Notes under the pieces: model-generated
Told to the model about the DNA's origin: nothing
Databases searched by the model: none
The model's input: the letters and a program-made list of their open reading frames with translations, nothing else
Shown: piece by piece, positions 44,829 to 55,005 of the stretch
How positions within the stretch are numbered: position 1 is the first letter of the stretch
Layout of the letters: each line of letters starts with the position of its first letter
Position numbers and translations under genes: made by a program
NCBI RefSeq assembly: GCF_946479755.1
Contig: NZ_CAMLHC010000025.1
Coordinates: forward strand, 51,668-115,667
Origin: an uncultured Chitinophaga sp.
GTDB lineage: Bacteria; Bacteroidota; Bacteroidia; Chitinophagales; Chitinophagaceae
Direction of reading: 5' to 3'
Length of the DNA: 64,000 nucleotides

Positions 44829-45869
44829 ATGAAAGCGCAACGCAACTGCTATGTATATGTGTATAACGGCTATTCCGACTGGGAACCGGCCCTGGCTATC
44901 TTCGGACTGAACAACTTTACCGACATCCGTGTGGTGCCGTTCTCACTGGACGGTCAGCCGGTTACCTCCGGCGGTAATGTAACCGTACAGCCGCAGCAAA
45001 GCCTGGAACAGGCCATAGCAGCTGACATTGACCTGCTGATCATCCCCGGCGGCACCACCATCGCCAGCAGCAGCGAACACCAAGCCCTGCTGCCCCTGCT
45101 CCGTAAACAGCTGGAAAGCGGAAGATTGCTGGCCGCCATCTGCGATGCCACCGCTTTCCTTGGCAACCACGGCCTGCTGGACCAGGTAGCTCATACCGGC
45201 AACGACGCACAGGTACTGCAAATGATGGCCCCCGCCTATAAAGGCGCCGGCCATTATGTAAATCAGCCTGCCGTCACCGGCGGCAACCTGATCACCGCTG
45301 CCGGTACCGCCATGGTGCCTTTTACCAAAGAGATCTTTACCGCCCTCGGGCTGCTCGATAAAAAAGAGCTGGCTTTCTGGTTCGGCTTCTTCGACGCGGC
45401 CGGCGCTACCCTGAAATTCAGCCATGTACCGCCACTCCCTTTCTTTTACCGCAGCTACGAAGTGAATATGGCCGGCATGTTACCCCTGGTGCGGACAGCC
45501 ACGCTGGAAATGTACCGGCAGGCCATCAGCGCAGGACTGGAAGTGTCCGGCCCGGTACAATGGCACTATCATCAGTTTGACGGCAACCCCGAAACCATTT
45601 TCCGCCTGGATATCGGTCTGCCGGTAACGGCCACCGCCCCGGTAACGGCCCCTTACAAATGCGACACCCTGCCCGCCTTCGATTGTATCAGCACCACGCA
45701 TGAAGGCGGATGGGACAAACTGGGCGATACCTACGGGAAACTGATAGGCGCCATGCAGGTACTGGGCATTCAGATGAGCGGTTATAACCGGGAGCAATAT
45801 TTCCAATATGACTTCAATCAGCCCGATCAGAATATCACCAACGTGCAGATCGGTGTTATAAAACCTTGA
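44829..45869 (+). CDS. DJ-1/PfpI domain fused to GyrI-like effector-binding domain
   Basis: This protein is about 346 aa from the ATG at 44829; an ATG 48 bases upstream is less likely. Residues 1-190 form a DJ-1/PfpI (class I glutamine-amidotransferase-like) domain with the nucleophile elbow LLAAICDATAFLG, where Cys105 corresponds to the reactive cysteine of the family. The C-terminal about 150 residues fit the GyrI/SRPBCC-type ligand-binding fold (FDCISTTHEGGWDKLGDTYGKLIGA). No DNA-binding domain is visible. The gene ends four bases before another possible start codon (45874) of the next gene. Confidence 0.78.
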   Translation: MKAQRNCYVYVYNGYSDWEPALAIFGLNNFTDIRVVPFSLDGQPVTSGGNVTVQPQQSLEQAIAADIDLLIIPGGTTIASSSEHQALLPLLRKQLESGRLLAAICDATAFLGNHGLLDQVAHTGNDAQVLQMMAPAYKGAGHYVNQPAVTGGNLITAAGTAMVPFTKEIFTALGLLDKKELAFWFGFFDAAGATLKFSHVPPLPFFYRSYEVNMAGMLPLVRTATLEMYRQAISAGLEVSGPVQWHYHQFDGNPETIFRLDIGLPVTATAPVTAPYKCDTLPAFDCISTTHEGGWDKLGDTYGKLIGAMQVLGIQMSGYNREQYFQYDFNQPDQNITNVQIGVIKP

Positions 45870-45954
45870 TAACATGAAATACAGGAATGCCTTTGGCTGG
45901 GCACTGTTATTACTGACAGGATTTAAACTTGATTATACACTCAACCTAACGGAT

Positions 45955-46557
45955 ATGACTAAACTGGACCTCACCAAAGCTTTCAAAAGCTATTATTCAG
46001 CCACTACCAAGCCGCAGCTGGCTGTTATCGAAAAGGGATTGTTCCTGACCATCAACGGTCAGGGCGATCCCAACGGGGAGTCTTTTGCCGAAAATACCGG
46101 CGCACTTTATACCGTGGCCTATGGTATCAAAGCCCAATGCAAAAAGGCCGGCGACGATTTCACCGTCAGCAAACTGGAAGGCTTCTGGTGGGTGAAAGAT
46201 ACTTCCGTAGATCCGTTACAGGTACCCCGCAGCGAATGGATGTATGAGCTGGCTATTCGTATGCCCGATTACGTTACCCGGCAGCAGCTGTCAGCCGCAG
46301 TACTCTCTGCAGAGAAAAAGAAGCAGTCGCTCCTGTTCAGGAACGTAGACCTTAAAACGATGGAAGAGGGGAAATCCGTGCAAATGATGCACATCGGGCC
46401 GTTCAGCGAAGAACCGGCGTCACTGCAGCAGCTGGATGCTTTCATGCACGGGCATGGTTTGCAGATGAATGGCAGGCATCATGAAATATACCTGTCTGAT
46501 TTCAGGAAAACGGCGCCGGAGCGGCTGAAGACCATCCTGCGGCATCCTGTAAAATAA
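45955..46557 (+). CDS. GyrI-like domain protein
   Basis: This 200-aa protein starts most naturally at the ATG at 45955 (MTKLDLTKAFKSYYSA, the usual family opening); an in-frame ATG at 45874, just after the upstream stop, would add 27 residues. The GyrI-like small-molecule-binding fold is seen in LAVIEKGLFLTINGQGDPNG and SVQMMHIGPFSEEPASLQQL. Some GyrI-like proteins hydrolyse or sequester toxic electrophiles or drugs. It is the second GyrI-like module in a row after the DJ-1 fusion, probably in one operon under the WYL regulator. It is convergent with rnc. Confidence 0.85.
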   Translation: MTKLDLTKAFKSYYSATTKPQLAVIEKGLFLTINGQGDPNGESFAENTGALYTVAYGIKAQCKKAGDDFTVSKLEGFWWVKDTSVDPLQVPRSEWMYELAIRMPDYVTRQQLSAAVLSAEKKKQSLLFRNVDLKTMEEGKSVQMMHIGPFSEEPASLQQLDAFMHGHGLQMNGRHHEIYLSDFRKTAPERLKTILRHPVK

Positions 46558-46570
46558 GGGGGGAGAAATA

Positions 46571-47290
46571 TCAGTCTGACAGACCGAGTTGCTGAATAGC
46601 CTGCTGGGCGGCAATCTGGCTGGCGTCTTTTTTATTGAAGGCCTTACCGGTGCAAATCAGTTCACCGTCTACTACAGCGCCTACGGTAAAAATGCGCCGG
46701 CCGTTGTCCATTTGTTCATCGAGCAGTTCAAACTCGAGGACTTTCCCGTTTTTGTTGGCCCAGCCGTACAGTTTATTCTTGTGGTTCATTTCCACGCTTT
46801 CCAGCATCTCCATATCGATATACGGCATGAGGATACGTTTGTGAACAAACTGCTGGGTTTTGTTATAGCCGCGGTCGAGGTATACCGCACCTACGAGTGC
46901 TTCGAGGGTATTACCGAAGATCTGGCTGATCTTCAGGAAGCTGTTGTACTTGTCGTAGATGGTGAGTTTGCGCAGCCCCATTTTGATGGCGATATCGTTG
47001 AGTTGCTGGCGGTTCACAATTTTGGAGCGCATCTCGGTGAGATATCCTTCTGTTTTGTAAGGATATTTTTTAAAGAGATAGTCGCCTACAATGGCTCCCA
47101 GGATGGCATCGCCAAGGTATTCCAGCCGCTCATTGCTTTCGAGGAACTTCTCTTTGCTCGAGCGGTGGCTAAGGGCTATCTCATACAGGGCAAAGTTACC
47201 TGGCGGGAATCCCAACAGGCTGGTGAGCTCTTTGTACAAGTGCCGCTTCTTGGATACGAGTCGATATAAAAATCCTGGCAGTAATTTCAC
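46571..47290 (-). CDS. rnc: ribonuclease III
   Basis: This 239-aa double-strand-specific endoribonuclease has the signature NERLEYLGDAILGAI (about residues 53-67) and a C-terminal dsRNA-binding domain (about 165-235; LYGWANKNGKVLEFELLDEQ). Metal-binding Glu and Asp of the signature are intact. It follows fabF by 12 bases on the minus strand in the acpP-fabF-rnc operon, an arrangement widely kept in bacteria. Confidence 0.97.
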   Translation of the reverse strand: MKLLPGFLYRLVSKKRHLYKELTSLLGFPPGNFALYEIALSHRSSKEKFLESNERLEYLGDAILGAIVGDYLFKKYPYKTEGYLTEMRSKIVNRQQLNDIAIKMGLRKLTIYDKYNSFLKISQIFGNTLEALVGAVYLDRGYNKTQQFVHKRILMPYIDMEMLESVEMNHKNKLYGWANKNGKVLEFELLDEQMDNGRRIFTVGAVVDGELICTGKAFNKKDASQIAAQQAIQQLGLSD

Positions 47291-47302
47291 ACCATCAAAA
47301 GA

Positions 47303-48556
47303 TCAAGGAACAAATTTTTTGAAAATAACAGAGGCATTATGACCTCCAAAACCAAAGGTATTGGACAATGCGGCTCTCACTTCTCTGTGTTGTGCGGTGT
47401 TAAAGGTAAAATTTAATTTCGGGTCTAGCTGAGGGTCGTCAGTGAAATGGTTAATCGTGGGTGGTACGATACCATTGATGATAGACATGATGCTGGCGAT
47501 GGATTCAATAGCGCCGGCAGCACCGAGCAGGTGACCAGTCATGGATTTGGTAGAGCTGATGTTGAGGTCATAAGCATGTTCACCAAACACTTTCTGAATA
47601 GCCTTTACTTCCGCGATATCACCAAGTGGGGTAGAAGTACCGTGTACGTTGATATAATCAATATCAGTTGCCTGTAAACCGGAATCTGCCAATGCCTGCC
47701 GCATCACGTTCATCGCGCCCAGTCCTTCCGGATGAGGGGCGGTAATATGATGGGCATCCGCAGTAGCGCCTCCGCCGGCCAGCTCTGCATAAATTTTTGC
47801 ACCTCTTTCCAACGCATGGTCCAATGATTCCAATACCAGCGCGCCTGCACCTTCTCCCATCACAAAACCATCACGGTCGAGGTCGAAAGGCCGGGAAGCC
47901 GTTTTAGGATCATCGTTTCTTTCGGACAAAGCCTTCATGGCGTTGAAACCGCCCACACAAGGCTCGTTGATCACATTCTCCGAACCGCCGGTAACCACGA
48001 GGTCGGTTTTACCGTAACGGATGCTGTACATCGCCTCAATGATAGCATTGGTAGCAGATGCACAGGCAGATACAACAGAGAAATTAGGCCCCCTGAAGCC
48101 GTGGCGGATAGAAATAGAACCAGCAGCAATGTCAAGGATAAGCCTGGTGATCAGGAACGGGCTGAAACGGGGAGTCCCGTCTCCGGTATGAAATTCTTTC
48201 AGCTCATGGCTGAAGTTGATCATCCCACCAACACCGGTACCCCATATCACACCGGCACGATCCAGATTGATCTTGTCTTTGCTGATATTGGCGTCCTGTA
48301 TAGCCTGATCTGCGGATATCACCGCTGTCTGTGTAAAGGGGTCCATCTTACGGGCCTCCTTTTTATCCAGGTAGTTGGTAGGGTCGAAATTCTTCAGTTC
48401 ACAAGCAAAACGGGTTTTGAACTTGGAAGCGTCAAATTGACGGATGTAATCCGCGCCGGATACACCGTTCGCCAATCCGTGCCAAAATTCAGCTACGGAA
48501 TTGCCGAGCGGTGTAAGAGCGCCTAAACCTGTAACGACAACTCGTCTTGGTTGCAT
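47303..48556 (-). CDS. fabF: 3-oxoacyl-ACP synthase II
   Basis: This 417-aa condensing enzyme of fatty-acid elongation has the catalytic Cys165 (VVSACASATNAI) and both catalytic histidines (NVHGTSTPLGD and MTGHLLGAAGA). It is full length, with a glycine-rich end (SNTFGFGGHNASVIF). It lies 23 bases after acpP and 12 before rnc, in one operon. Confidence 0.98.
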   Translation of the reverse strand: MQPRRVVVTGLGALTPLGNSVAEFWHGLANGVSGADYIRQFDASKFKTRFACELKNFDPTNYLDKKEARKMDPFTQTAVISADQAIQDANISKDKINLDRAGVIWGTGVGGMINFSHELKEFHTGDGTPRFSPFLITRLILDIAAGSISIRHGFRGPNFSVVSACASATNAIIEAMYSIRYGKTDLVVTGGSENVINEPCVGGFNAMKALSERNDDPKTASRPFDLDRDGFVMGEGAGALVLESLDHALERGAKIYAELAGGGATADAHHITAPHPEGLGAMNVMRQALADSGLQATDIDYINVHGTSTPLGDIAEVKAIQKVFGEHAYDLNISSTKSMTGHLLGAAGAIESIASIMSIINGIVPPTINHFTDDPQLDPKLNFTFNTAQHREVRAALSNTFGFGGHNASVIFKKFVP

Positions 48557-48579
48557 TAAAACAATTCTGATTAGTAGGA

Positions 48580-48816
48580 TTATTTTACATGTTCTTCCAG
48601 GTAAGCAACTGCCTGGCCAACAGTAGTAATAGTTTCAGCTTGTTCGTCAGGAATGGAGATGTTGAATTCTTTTTCGAATTCCATAATCAGTTCTACCGTA
48701 TCCAAAGAGTCAGCGCCTAAGTCGTTGGTGAAGGAGGCTTCAGGAGTTACCTCGGCTTCGTCAACGCCCAATTTGTCAATGATGATCTTTTTAACTCTTG
48801 ATGCAATGTCTGACAT
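48580..48816 (-). CDS. acpP: acyl carrier protein
   Basis: This 78-aa acidic protein has the phosphopantetheine attachment Ser37 in [15 protein letters not shown]. The start at 48816 (MSDIASR) is chosen over a further upstream ATG at 48852 because it is the normal ACP start and leaves room for the promoter at 48850-48878. It carries growing acyl chains for FabF and opens the acpP-fabF-rnc operon. Confidence 0.98.
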   Translation of the reverse strand: MSDIASRVKKIIIDKLGVDEAEVTPEASFTNDLGADSLDTVELIMEFEKEFNISIPDEQAETITTVGQAVAYLEEHVK

Positions 48817-48849
48817 AATTTTAAGTGTTTTTGGTTTAAAACTTGACTG

Positions 48850-48878
48850 CAAAAATATAATTTTTATTGAATTGCCAA
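48850..48878 (-). promoter_or_regulatory. promoter of acpP-fabF-rnc operon, Bacteroidota type
   Basis: On the minus strand, TTG (48878-48876), an 18-base spacer and TATTTTTG (48857-48850) fit TTG-N18-TAnnTTTG. The start site would lie near 48843, giving a leader of about 27 bases before the ATG at 48816. The spacing equals that of the cydAB promoter. Confidence 0.6.
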
Positions 48879-49381
48879 CAGATAGCCCGAATTTTAACCC
48901 CCTGCCACTTCGGGCAATCCCGCCAAACCCAATACAGTAAACATATTCTGCACTTTGTTAATTAAAGATTTTCTGTCATACCCCCCTTTTGGAAGCCTCA
49001 TATCCCCCCTTTTCACCCCTCCCGTATACCCATTCGGGTATGCCCTTCTCCTCCCGGAAAAATGACAACGGCCCCGTCCTGAAATCGCCAAATATTCAAT
49101 TATCGCCGCAGTCAGCCCATTTTAATGTCCATTTAACCCGCTTTTTCACCACTTATCTAACGCCTTAACGCTATTTAACAGTCGCACCATACATACACAA
49201 TCGCCATTTATTAAATTTGTCCGGCTTATGGGAAGTCACCACTATCAGGTTATTCGGTTATTTAAACATTTGACCATTTCAGGGGTTCTTCAATAACCAA
49301 ATTTCCAAATAATTAAATAGCCCATGGGGGCTCCTGCAACCATTTATCATTAAAAAGCGAATCGCAAAAAGGCTCATTAAC
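48879..49381. other. noncoding gap between acpP and second efflux operon
   Basis: The about 500-base gap has no credible gene. It holds two C6T4 runs near 48980-49015, a small perfect 6-bp hairpin at 49026-49041 (ATACCC/GGGTAT) and A/T-rich sequence that should carry the promoter of the efflux operon. No regulator gene of the pump is adjacent. Confidence 0.4.
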
Positions 49382-50467
49382 ATGCCCAACACCAAAAAAA
49401 CAGTCCGCTCCATTATTATATTGGTAGCTGTCGGTATCGTGCTCTTCCTGGCTTATAAAAAAATAACCGGTAAAAAGGAAGCAGCCGCCGCCTCCAATGG
49501 CGCCGCCGCTAAAGGCGCCAGCGCCAGACAGCCCCTGACGGACGCATGGATTGTAAAAACATCTACCCTCGACCAGGCCATAGAAGCAAGCGGTACGCTA
49601 CAAAGCAACGAAGAAGTGGAGGTAAAGCCGGAAATCAACGGCCGCATCACACACCTCTATTTTAAAGAAGGTACCAACGTAAAAAAAGGAGATCTCCTCG
49701 TAAAACTGTACGATGAAGACCTCCGTGCTCAACTGCAAAAACTCAAATTACAGCAGCAACTGGCCAAAACCACCCTCGAACGCCAGGAAAACCTGCTCAA
49801 AATAAACGGTATCAGCCGCCAGGACGTAGATGTGACCCGCAACCAGGTCAGCGCCTTCGGTGCGGATATCGAATATACCCAGACCCAGCTGCAGAAAACC
49901 GAGCTCCGCGCTCCGTTCAGCGGCAAACTGGGACTCCGTAATGTCAGCGAAGGCGCCATCGTCTCCTCCGCCACCATTATCACCACCCTGCAACAGATAG
50001 ATCCGCTTAAAATGGACTTCGCCGTGGCGGAAAAGTACCGCAACGTCATTAAAAACGGCGACCAGGTCAATTTCCTCGTGGCCGGCGACAATAACGAATA
50101 CAAAGGCAGCATCTACGCCATTGACCCGAAAATTGACCTGACCACCCGCACCGTCAAACTCAGGGCCATTATACCCAATAACCACGGCGTCCTGTTCCCG
50201 GGCTCTTTCGCCAAGGTGAAAATTACCCTGCGCAACCTGCCGGAAGCGCTGATGATACCTTCCCAGGCAGTCATCCCCGGTACCCGTGATAAAAAAGTTA
50301 TCGTGGCCGACAGCGGTAAAGCCAAATTCGTAGTCGTGGAAACAGGCATCCGCACGGAAAGCAGCGTACAGATCACCAGCGGCCTGAAACCGGGAGATAC
50401 CGTAGTCACCACCGGCATCCTCCAGCTGAAACCAGGTATGCCGTTGAAATTCAATAAAATACAATAA
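49382..50467 (+). CDS. RND efflux periplasmic adaptor (membrane fusion protein)
   Basis: This 361-aa adaptor has an N-terminal membrane anchor (IIILVAVGIVLFLAY), not a lipobox, so it differs from the first system's adaptor. The lipoyl-like domain (ASGTLQSNEEVEVKPEINGR), a coiled-coil hairpin (about residues 110-165) and barrel domains follow the AcrA/MexA plan. It is the first gene of the second adaptor-permease-channel operon and lies 38 bases before the permease. Confidence 0.95.
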   Translation: MPNTKKTVRSIIILVAVGIVLFLAYKKITGKKEAAAASNGAAAKGASARQPLTDAWIVKTSTLDQAIEASGTLQSNEEVEVKPEINGRITHLYFKEGTNVKKGDLLVKLYDEDLRAQLQKLKLQQQLAKTTLERQENLLKINGISRQDVDVTRNQVSAFGADIEYTQTQLQKTELRAPFSGKLGLRNVSEGAIVSSATIITTLQQIDPLKMDFAVAEKYRNVIKNGDQVNFLVAGDNNEYKGSIYAIDPKIDLTTRTVKLRAIIPNNHGVLFPGSFAKVKITLRNLPEALMIPSQAVIPGTRDKKVIVADSGKAKFVVVETGIRTESSVQITSGLKPGDTVVTTGILQLKPGMPLKFNKIQ

Positions 50468-50505
50468 TAGCAATGACGATTCGTCATTCGTAATACATCA
50501 CTGAA

Positions 50506-53500
50506 ATGAGTCTACCTTCATTATCACTCAAACGCCCTGTTCTGGCAATTGTGATGAATATCATCATCGTGATATTCGGTCTTGTGGGCTTTACCTTCCT
50601 TGGAGTGCGAGACTTCCCGGCTATCGACCCGCCCATCGTGAACGTCCGTACATCCTACGCAGGCGCTAACTCAGATATCATCGAAACACAGATCACCGAA
50701 CCCCTGGAGAAATCCATCAACGGGGTAGCCGGTATCAAAAACATATCTTCCAGCAGCAGCCAGGGCAGCAGCAATATCACCGTGGAATTTGAACTGGGAG
50801 AAGACCTCGAAGGCGCCACCAACGACGTGCGCGACAAAGTCTCCCAGGCACTCCGCAGTCTTCCGCCCGATATTGACGCGCCCCCGGTAGTGTCCAAACA
50901 GGACGCCAACTCAGACGCCATCATCTCCATGACGGTGCAAAGCAACACCCGCAACCAGCTGGAAGTAACCGAATACGGCACCAACGTGCTGCTCGAAAAA
51001 CTGCAGACCATTCCCGGCGTGAGCGCCATCCAGATATGGGGCGAAAAAAGATACGCCATGCGTATCTGGATGGACCCCGCCAAACTATCGTCCTACAGCC
51101 TCACCCCATCCGATATACAGGCCGCCCTGCAACGCGAAAACGTGGAACTGCCCTCCGGTAAAATCGCCGGTAACGCCACCGACTTCACCGTGCGTACCTT
51201 CGGACGCCTCTTCACGGAAGATGATTTTAATAATCTCATCATCAAAAACATCAACGGCAGCGAAATACGTATCCGCGATATCGGTCAGGCCGTACTGGGC
51301 CCGGAAAACGAGGAAACCATCCTCAAAGAATCCGGCAACCCCATGATCGCCCTCGCCCTCATCCCGCAGCCCGGCTCCAACTACGTAGCCATCGCGGACG
51401 AGTTCTATAAAAGGTTTGAACAACTGAAAAAAGACATCCCGGAAGACTTCACCGTAAACATCGCGATGGACAACACCCGGTTTATTAAAAAATCTATCGA
51501 GGAAGTAGAAGAAACCCTGATCATCGCCCTCACCCTGGTGATCCTTATCGTGTACCTCTTCTTCCGCGACTGGCTCATGGCCCTCCGCCCGCTGGTAGAC
51601 ATCCCCGTGTCCCTGATCGGCGCGTTCTTTATCATGTATGTCTGCGGCTTTACCATCAACATCCTCACCCTGCTGGCCATCGTACTGGCCACCGGTCTTG
51701 TGGTGGACGACGGTATCGTGGTCACGGAAAACATCTATAAGAAGATAGAAGCCGGCATGCCCCGTATGCGCGCAGCACGCGAAGGGTCCGAAGAAATTTT
51801 CTTCGCCGTTATCGCCACCTCCATCACCCTGGCCTTCGTATTCCTGCCCATCATCTTCCTGCAGGGCTTCGTAGGACAGCTGTTCCGTGAGTTCGGCATC
51901 GTGGTAGCCGGCGCGGTACTAATTTCCGCTTTCGTGTCCCTGACGCTCACTCCCGTGCTCAACGTAAAGCTGGGCCGCAAAACACATACCCACTCCTGGT
52001 TCTATACCAAAACAGAACCTTTCTTCCGCTGGATGGAAGACGGTTATAAAAATTCGCTGGAATCGTTTATGCGTTTCCGTTGGGTAGCAGGATTGGTGAT
52101 CGCCGGCTGCCTGGTGATGATCTACTTTCTCTTCAGAACACTTCCCGCCGAACTGGCGCCGCTGGAAGACCGCAGCCAGTTCCGCCTGTCCATTACCACG
52201 CCGGAAGGTACTTCCTTCGACTACATGGACAATTACGTGGACCAGCTCACGAAGTTCCTGGCAGACTCCATCCCCGAGAAAAAAATCATCCTCAGCGTTA
52301 CCTCCCCGGGCTTCAGCGGCGCCGGCGCGGTCAACTCCGCCTTCGCCAACGTTATGCTGACAGAGCCTACAGAACGCCAGCGTTCGCAGAAAGAAATCGT
52401 GAACATGGTAAACCGGAACATGATCCGGTACCCCCAGGGGAAAGTATTCGCCATCGAAACACAAACCATACAGGTAGGACGCCGCAGCGGCCTCCCCGTA
52501 TCTTTCGTGCTCGAACATATCAACTTCGATTCACTGACCCGCGTACTGCCCCGCTTCATGGACGAAGTAGGCAGCAGCCCCGTTTTCCAGGGTACTGACG
52601 TGGACCTGAAGTTCAATAAACCGGAACTGCGCATTCACATCAACCGTGACAAAGCTACGCAGCTGGGCGTTTCTGTACAGGACATCTCCCAGACCCTGCA
52701 GCTGGCACTGAGTAACCTGCGCTACGGCTACTTCATCCGCAACGGTAAACAGTACCAGGTGATGGGGCAGGTGTTCCGCGCCGACCGCGACGATCCGATG
52801 GACCTGCAGAACCTCTACGTGCGTAACTCCCGCGGCGAAGCCATCCAGCTCGACAACGTGGTGAGCATCGAAGAAGAAACCAGTCCGCCGATCATCTACC
52901 ACTTCAACCGTTATAAATCCGCTACCATTTCCGCCGGCCTCGCGCCCGGCAAAACCATCGGCGATGGTTTAAAAGAGATGTACCGTATCTATAATAAACT
53001 GGAAAACGAAAAAATCATCGACGACTCCTACACCACCGCACTCTCAGGCGCCTCCCGCGACTATGCGGAAAGCGGCTCCAACACCATGTTTGCGCTGGGC
53101 CTGGCACTCGTGCTGATCTATCTTGTACTCGCCGCACAGTTTGAAAGCTGGATAGATCCGCTGATCATCATGCTCACCGTGCCGCTCGCCTTCGCCGGCG
53201 CCCTGCTGTCACTGTGGGTGTTTGATCAGACATGGAATATCTTCTCACAGATCGGGGTGATCATGCTCATCGGCCTGGTAACCAAAAACGGTATCCTGAT
53301 CGTGGAATTCGCCAACCACCAGCGCGATGCCGGCCTCTCTAAAACCGATGCCGCCGTACACGCCTCCGCGATGCGTCTGCGTCCTATCCTGATGACCAGC
53401 CTCGCCATGGCCCTTGGCGCCTTACCGATCGCCATGTCGCTCGGCGCCGCGGCTACCAGCCGTATCCCGCTGGGTATTGTGATCGTGGGTGGTATCGTCT

Positions 53501-53637
53501 TTTCCCTCGTCCTCACCTTGTATGTAATTCCGGCCATGTATACTTTCTTCTCCCGCCACGGTAACAAATCAGAAGACAGCGATGAAGAAGAAAGACTGGA
53601 AGGCAAAGAAGAAGATGTAGCTGCCGCTCATGCATAA
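50506..53637 (+). CDS. RND efflux pump, inner-membrane permease (second system)
   Basis: This 1043-aa pump has the HAE1-family proton-relay residues Asp401-Asp402 (LVVDDGIVVTENI) and Lys927 (VTKNGILIVEFANHQ), with twelve membrane segments and two large periplasmic loops. It starts SLPSLSLKRPVLAIVMN, the usual N-terminal amphipathic helix, and ends in an acidic tail (EDSDEEERLEGKEED). It is only moderately like the permease at 2282-5437, so the two pumps are not a recent duplication. Confidence 0.95.
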   Translation: MSLPSLSLKRPVLAIVMNIIIVIFGLVGFTFLGVRDFPAIDPPIVNVRTSYAGANSDIIETQITEPLEKSINGVAGIKNISSSSSQGSSNITVEFELGEDLEGATNDVRDKVSQALRSLPPDIDAPPVVSKQDANSDAIISMTVQSNTRNQLEVTEYGTNVLLEKLQTIPGVSAIQIWGEKRYAMRIWMDPAKLSSYSLTPSDIQAALQRENVELPSGKIAGNATDFTVRTFGRLFTEDDFNNLIIKNINGSEIRIRDIGQAVLGPENEETILKESGNPMIALALIPQPGSNYVAIADEFYKRFEQLKKDIPEDFTVNIAMDNTRFIKKSIEEVEETLIIALTLVILIVYLFFRDWLMALRPLVDIPVSLIGAFFIMYVCGFTINILTLLAIVLATGLVVDDGIVVTENIYKKIEAGMPRMRAAREGSEEIFFAVIATSITLAFVFLPIIFLQGFVGQLFREFGIVVAGAVLISAFVSLTLTPVLNVKLGRKTHTHSWFYTKTEPFFRWMEDGYKNSLESFMRFRWVAGLVIAGCLVMIYFLFRTLPAELAPLEDRSQFRLSITTPEGTSFDYMDNYVDQLTKFLADSIPEKKIILSVTSPGFSGAGAVNSAFANVMLTEPTERQRSQKEIVNMVNRNMIRYPQGKVFAIETQTIQVGRRSGLPVSFVLEHINFDSLTRVLPRFMDEVGSSPVFQGTDVDLKFNKPELRIHINRDKATQLGVSVQDISQTLQLALSNLRYGYFIRNGKQYQVMGQVFRADRDDPMDLQNLYVRNSRGEAIQLDNVVSIEEETSPPIIYHFNRYKSATISAGLAPGKTIGDGLKEMYRIYNKLENEKIIDDSYTTALSGASRDYAESGSNTMFALGLALVLIYLVLAAQFESWIDPLIIMLTVPLAFAGALLSLWVFDQTWNIFSQIGVIMLIGLVTKNGILIVEFANHQRDAGLSKTDAAVHASAMRLRPILMTSLAMALGALPIAMSLGAAATSRIPLGIVIVGGIVFSLVLTLYVIPAMYTFFSRHGNKSEDSDEEERLEGKEEDVAAAHA

Positions 53638-53655
53638 ACCGTTATTAAATTTATT

Positions 53656-54990
53656 ATGAAGAAATATATCACCGGCATCGGCCTCCTCTTTATCCTCATA
53701 GCGGCAAGTACGCTGGCTGCCTCCGCGCAGCAGCAGATACTGACGCTGGAGCAGGCCATAGACCTGGCGCTTAAAAACAATTTCTCTATCCGGCTGGCCA
53801 GAAATACCGCAGAGCTGTCGGCCAACGACTACGCCTATGCGAATTTTGCCTTCGTGCCCCGCCTCAACGCCACAGCAGGCACCACGTGGAATAATACCGC
53901 CACCAAACAGGAATTCGCCAACGGCACCAAAAGAGATACCAGCGGCATCAAAGGCAATAACATCAGTGCCAACGCTACCCTCAGCTGGACGCTCTTCGAT
54001 GGTCTGAAAATGTTTGCCACCCGCGAAAAGCTGGAAGCGATCAAAGGCCTCGGTGAACTGGCCATCAAAGACCAGGTACAGAACTCCATCGCTACGGTGA
54101 TCAACGGTTATTATAACATTGTGCAGCAGAAACAACAACTGATCGCCGTCCGCGAACAGCTGTCTATCTCCGAAGAAAGGGTAAAACTCTCCGATGCCAA
54201 ATTCACCACCGGCCTCGGTCCTAAAACTGACCTGCTGCAGTCCAAAGTAGACTACAACGCACAAAAAGCACTGATGCTGCGGCAGCTGACGCTCATAGAA
54301 CAAAGCAAAGCACTGCTGAACCAGCTGATGGCCGTACCTGCCGGCGCCACCGGTTATGACGTGCCTGATTCCATTCCCATCAACGCCGGGCTGTCTTTTG
54401 TGACCCTGCAGCAGAATGTTGCCAACAATAACACCGCCATCAAGGTACAGCAACAAAACATCAACATCTCCGCACTGACGATCAAAGAACGCCGCGCAGA
54501 TTATTTTCCGGTAGTGACCTTTAACTCCGGTTATAACTACAACCGTAACACCTCCAATGCAGCGTCCAACAACTTCAGTCCCCGGTTTAACCGCAACGGC
54601 GTGTTTAACTACGGACTGACAGCCGCCATTCCCATCTTCAATGGCTTCAACGTAAAACGGCAGGTAAAAAACGCCAGGATCGACTTTGATTATCAAAATA
54701 TTACGCTCGACAATCTTAAATCGCAGGTAGATCTGTCACTCAACAACGCCTTTAAAGATTATGAATATTACAAGAAGGCGCTGGAACTGGAAGAAGAAAA
54801 CAACGAGCTGGCAGAAGAGAATATGATGGTGGCGCTGGAACGCTTCAAACAGGGCGTATCTACCACCATCGAAGTAAAACAGGCGCAGCAAAGCCTGGAA
54901 GACTCCAACTACCGGCTGATACAGGCCCGTTACAACACCAAACTGGCTGAGACAGAACTGCAGCGGTTAAACGGTTCCCTGTTGCAGTAA
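53656..54990 (+). CDS. TolC-type outer-membrane efflux channel
   Basis: This 444-aa protein has a signal peptide (cleavage likely after LAASAQ), two OEP domains and the long helical hairpins of TolC. Typical blocks are LTLEQAIDLALKNNFSIRLA at the front and STTIEVKQAQQSLEDSNYRL near the end. There is no lipobox, unlike the first system's channel. It lies 18 bases after the permease and closes the operon, before the palindrome at 55006-55163. Confidence 0.93.
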   Translation: MKKYITGIGLLFILIAASTLAASAQQQILTLEQAIDLALKNNFSIRLARNTAELSANDYAYANFAFVPRLNATAGTTWNNTATKQEFANGTKRDTSGIKGNNISANATLSWTLFDGLKMFATREKLEAIKGLGELAIKDQVQNSIATVINGYYNIVQQKQQLIAVREQLSISEERVKLSDAKFTTGLGPKTDLLQSKVDYNAQKALMLRQLTLIEQSKALLNQLMAVPAGATGYDVPDSIPINAGLSFVTLQQNVANNNTAIKVQQQNINISALTIKERRADYFPVVTFNSGYNYNRNTSNAASNNFSPRFNRNGVFNYGLTAAIPIFNGFNVKRQVKNARIDFDYQNITLDNLKSQVDLSLNNAFKDYEYYKKALELEEENNELAEENMMVALERFKQGVSTTIEVKQAQQSLEDSNYRLIQARYNTKLAETELQRLNGSLLQ

Positions 54991-55005
54991 ACTTCCTCGC
55001 AGGGA

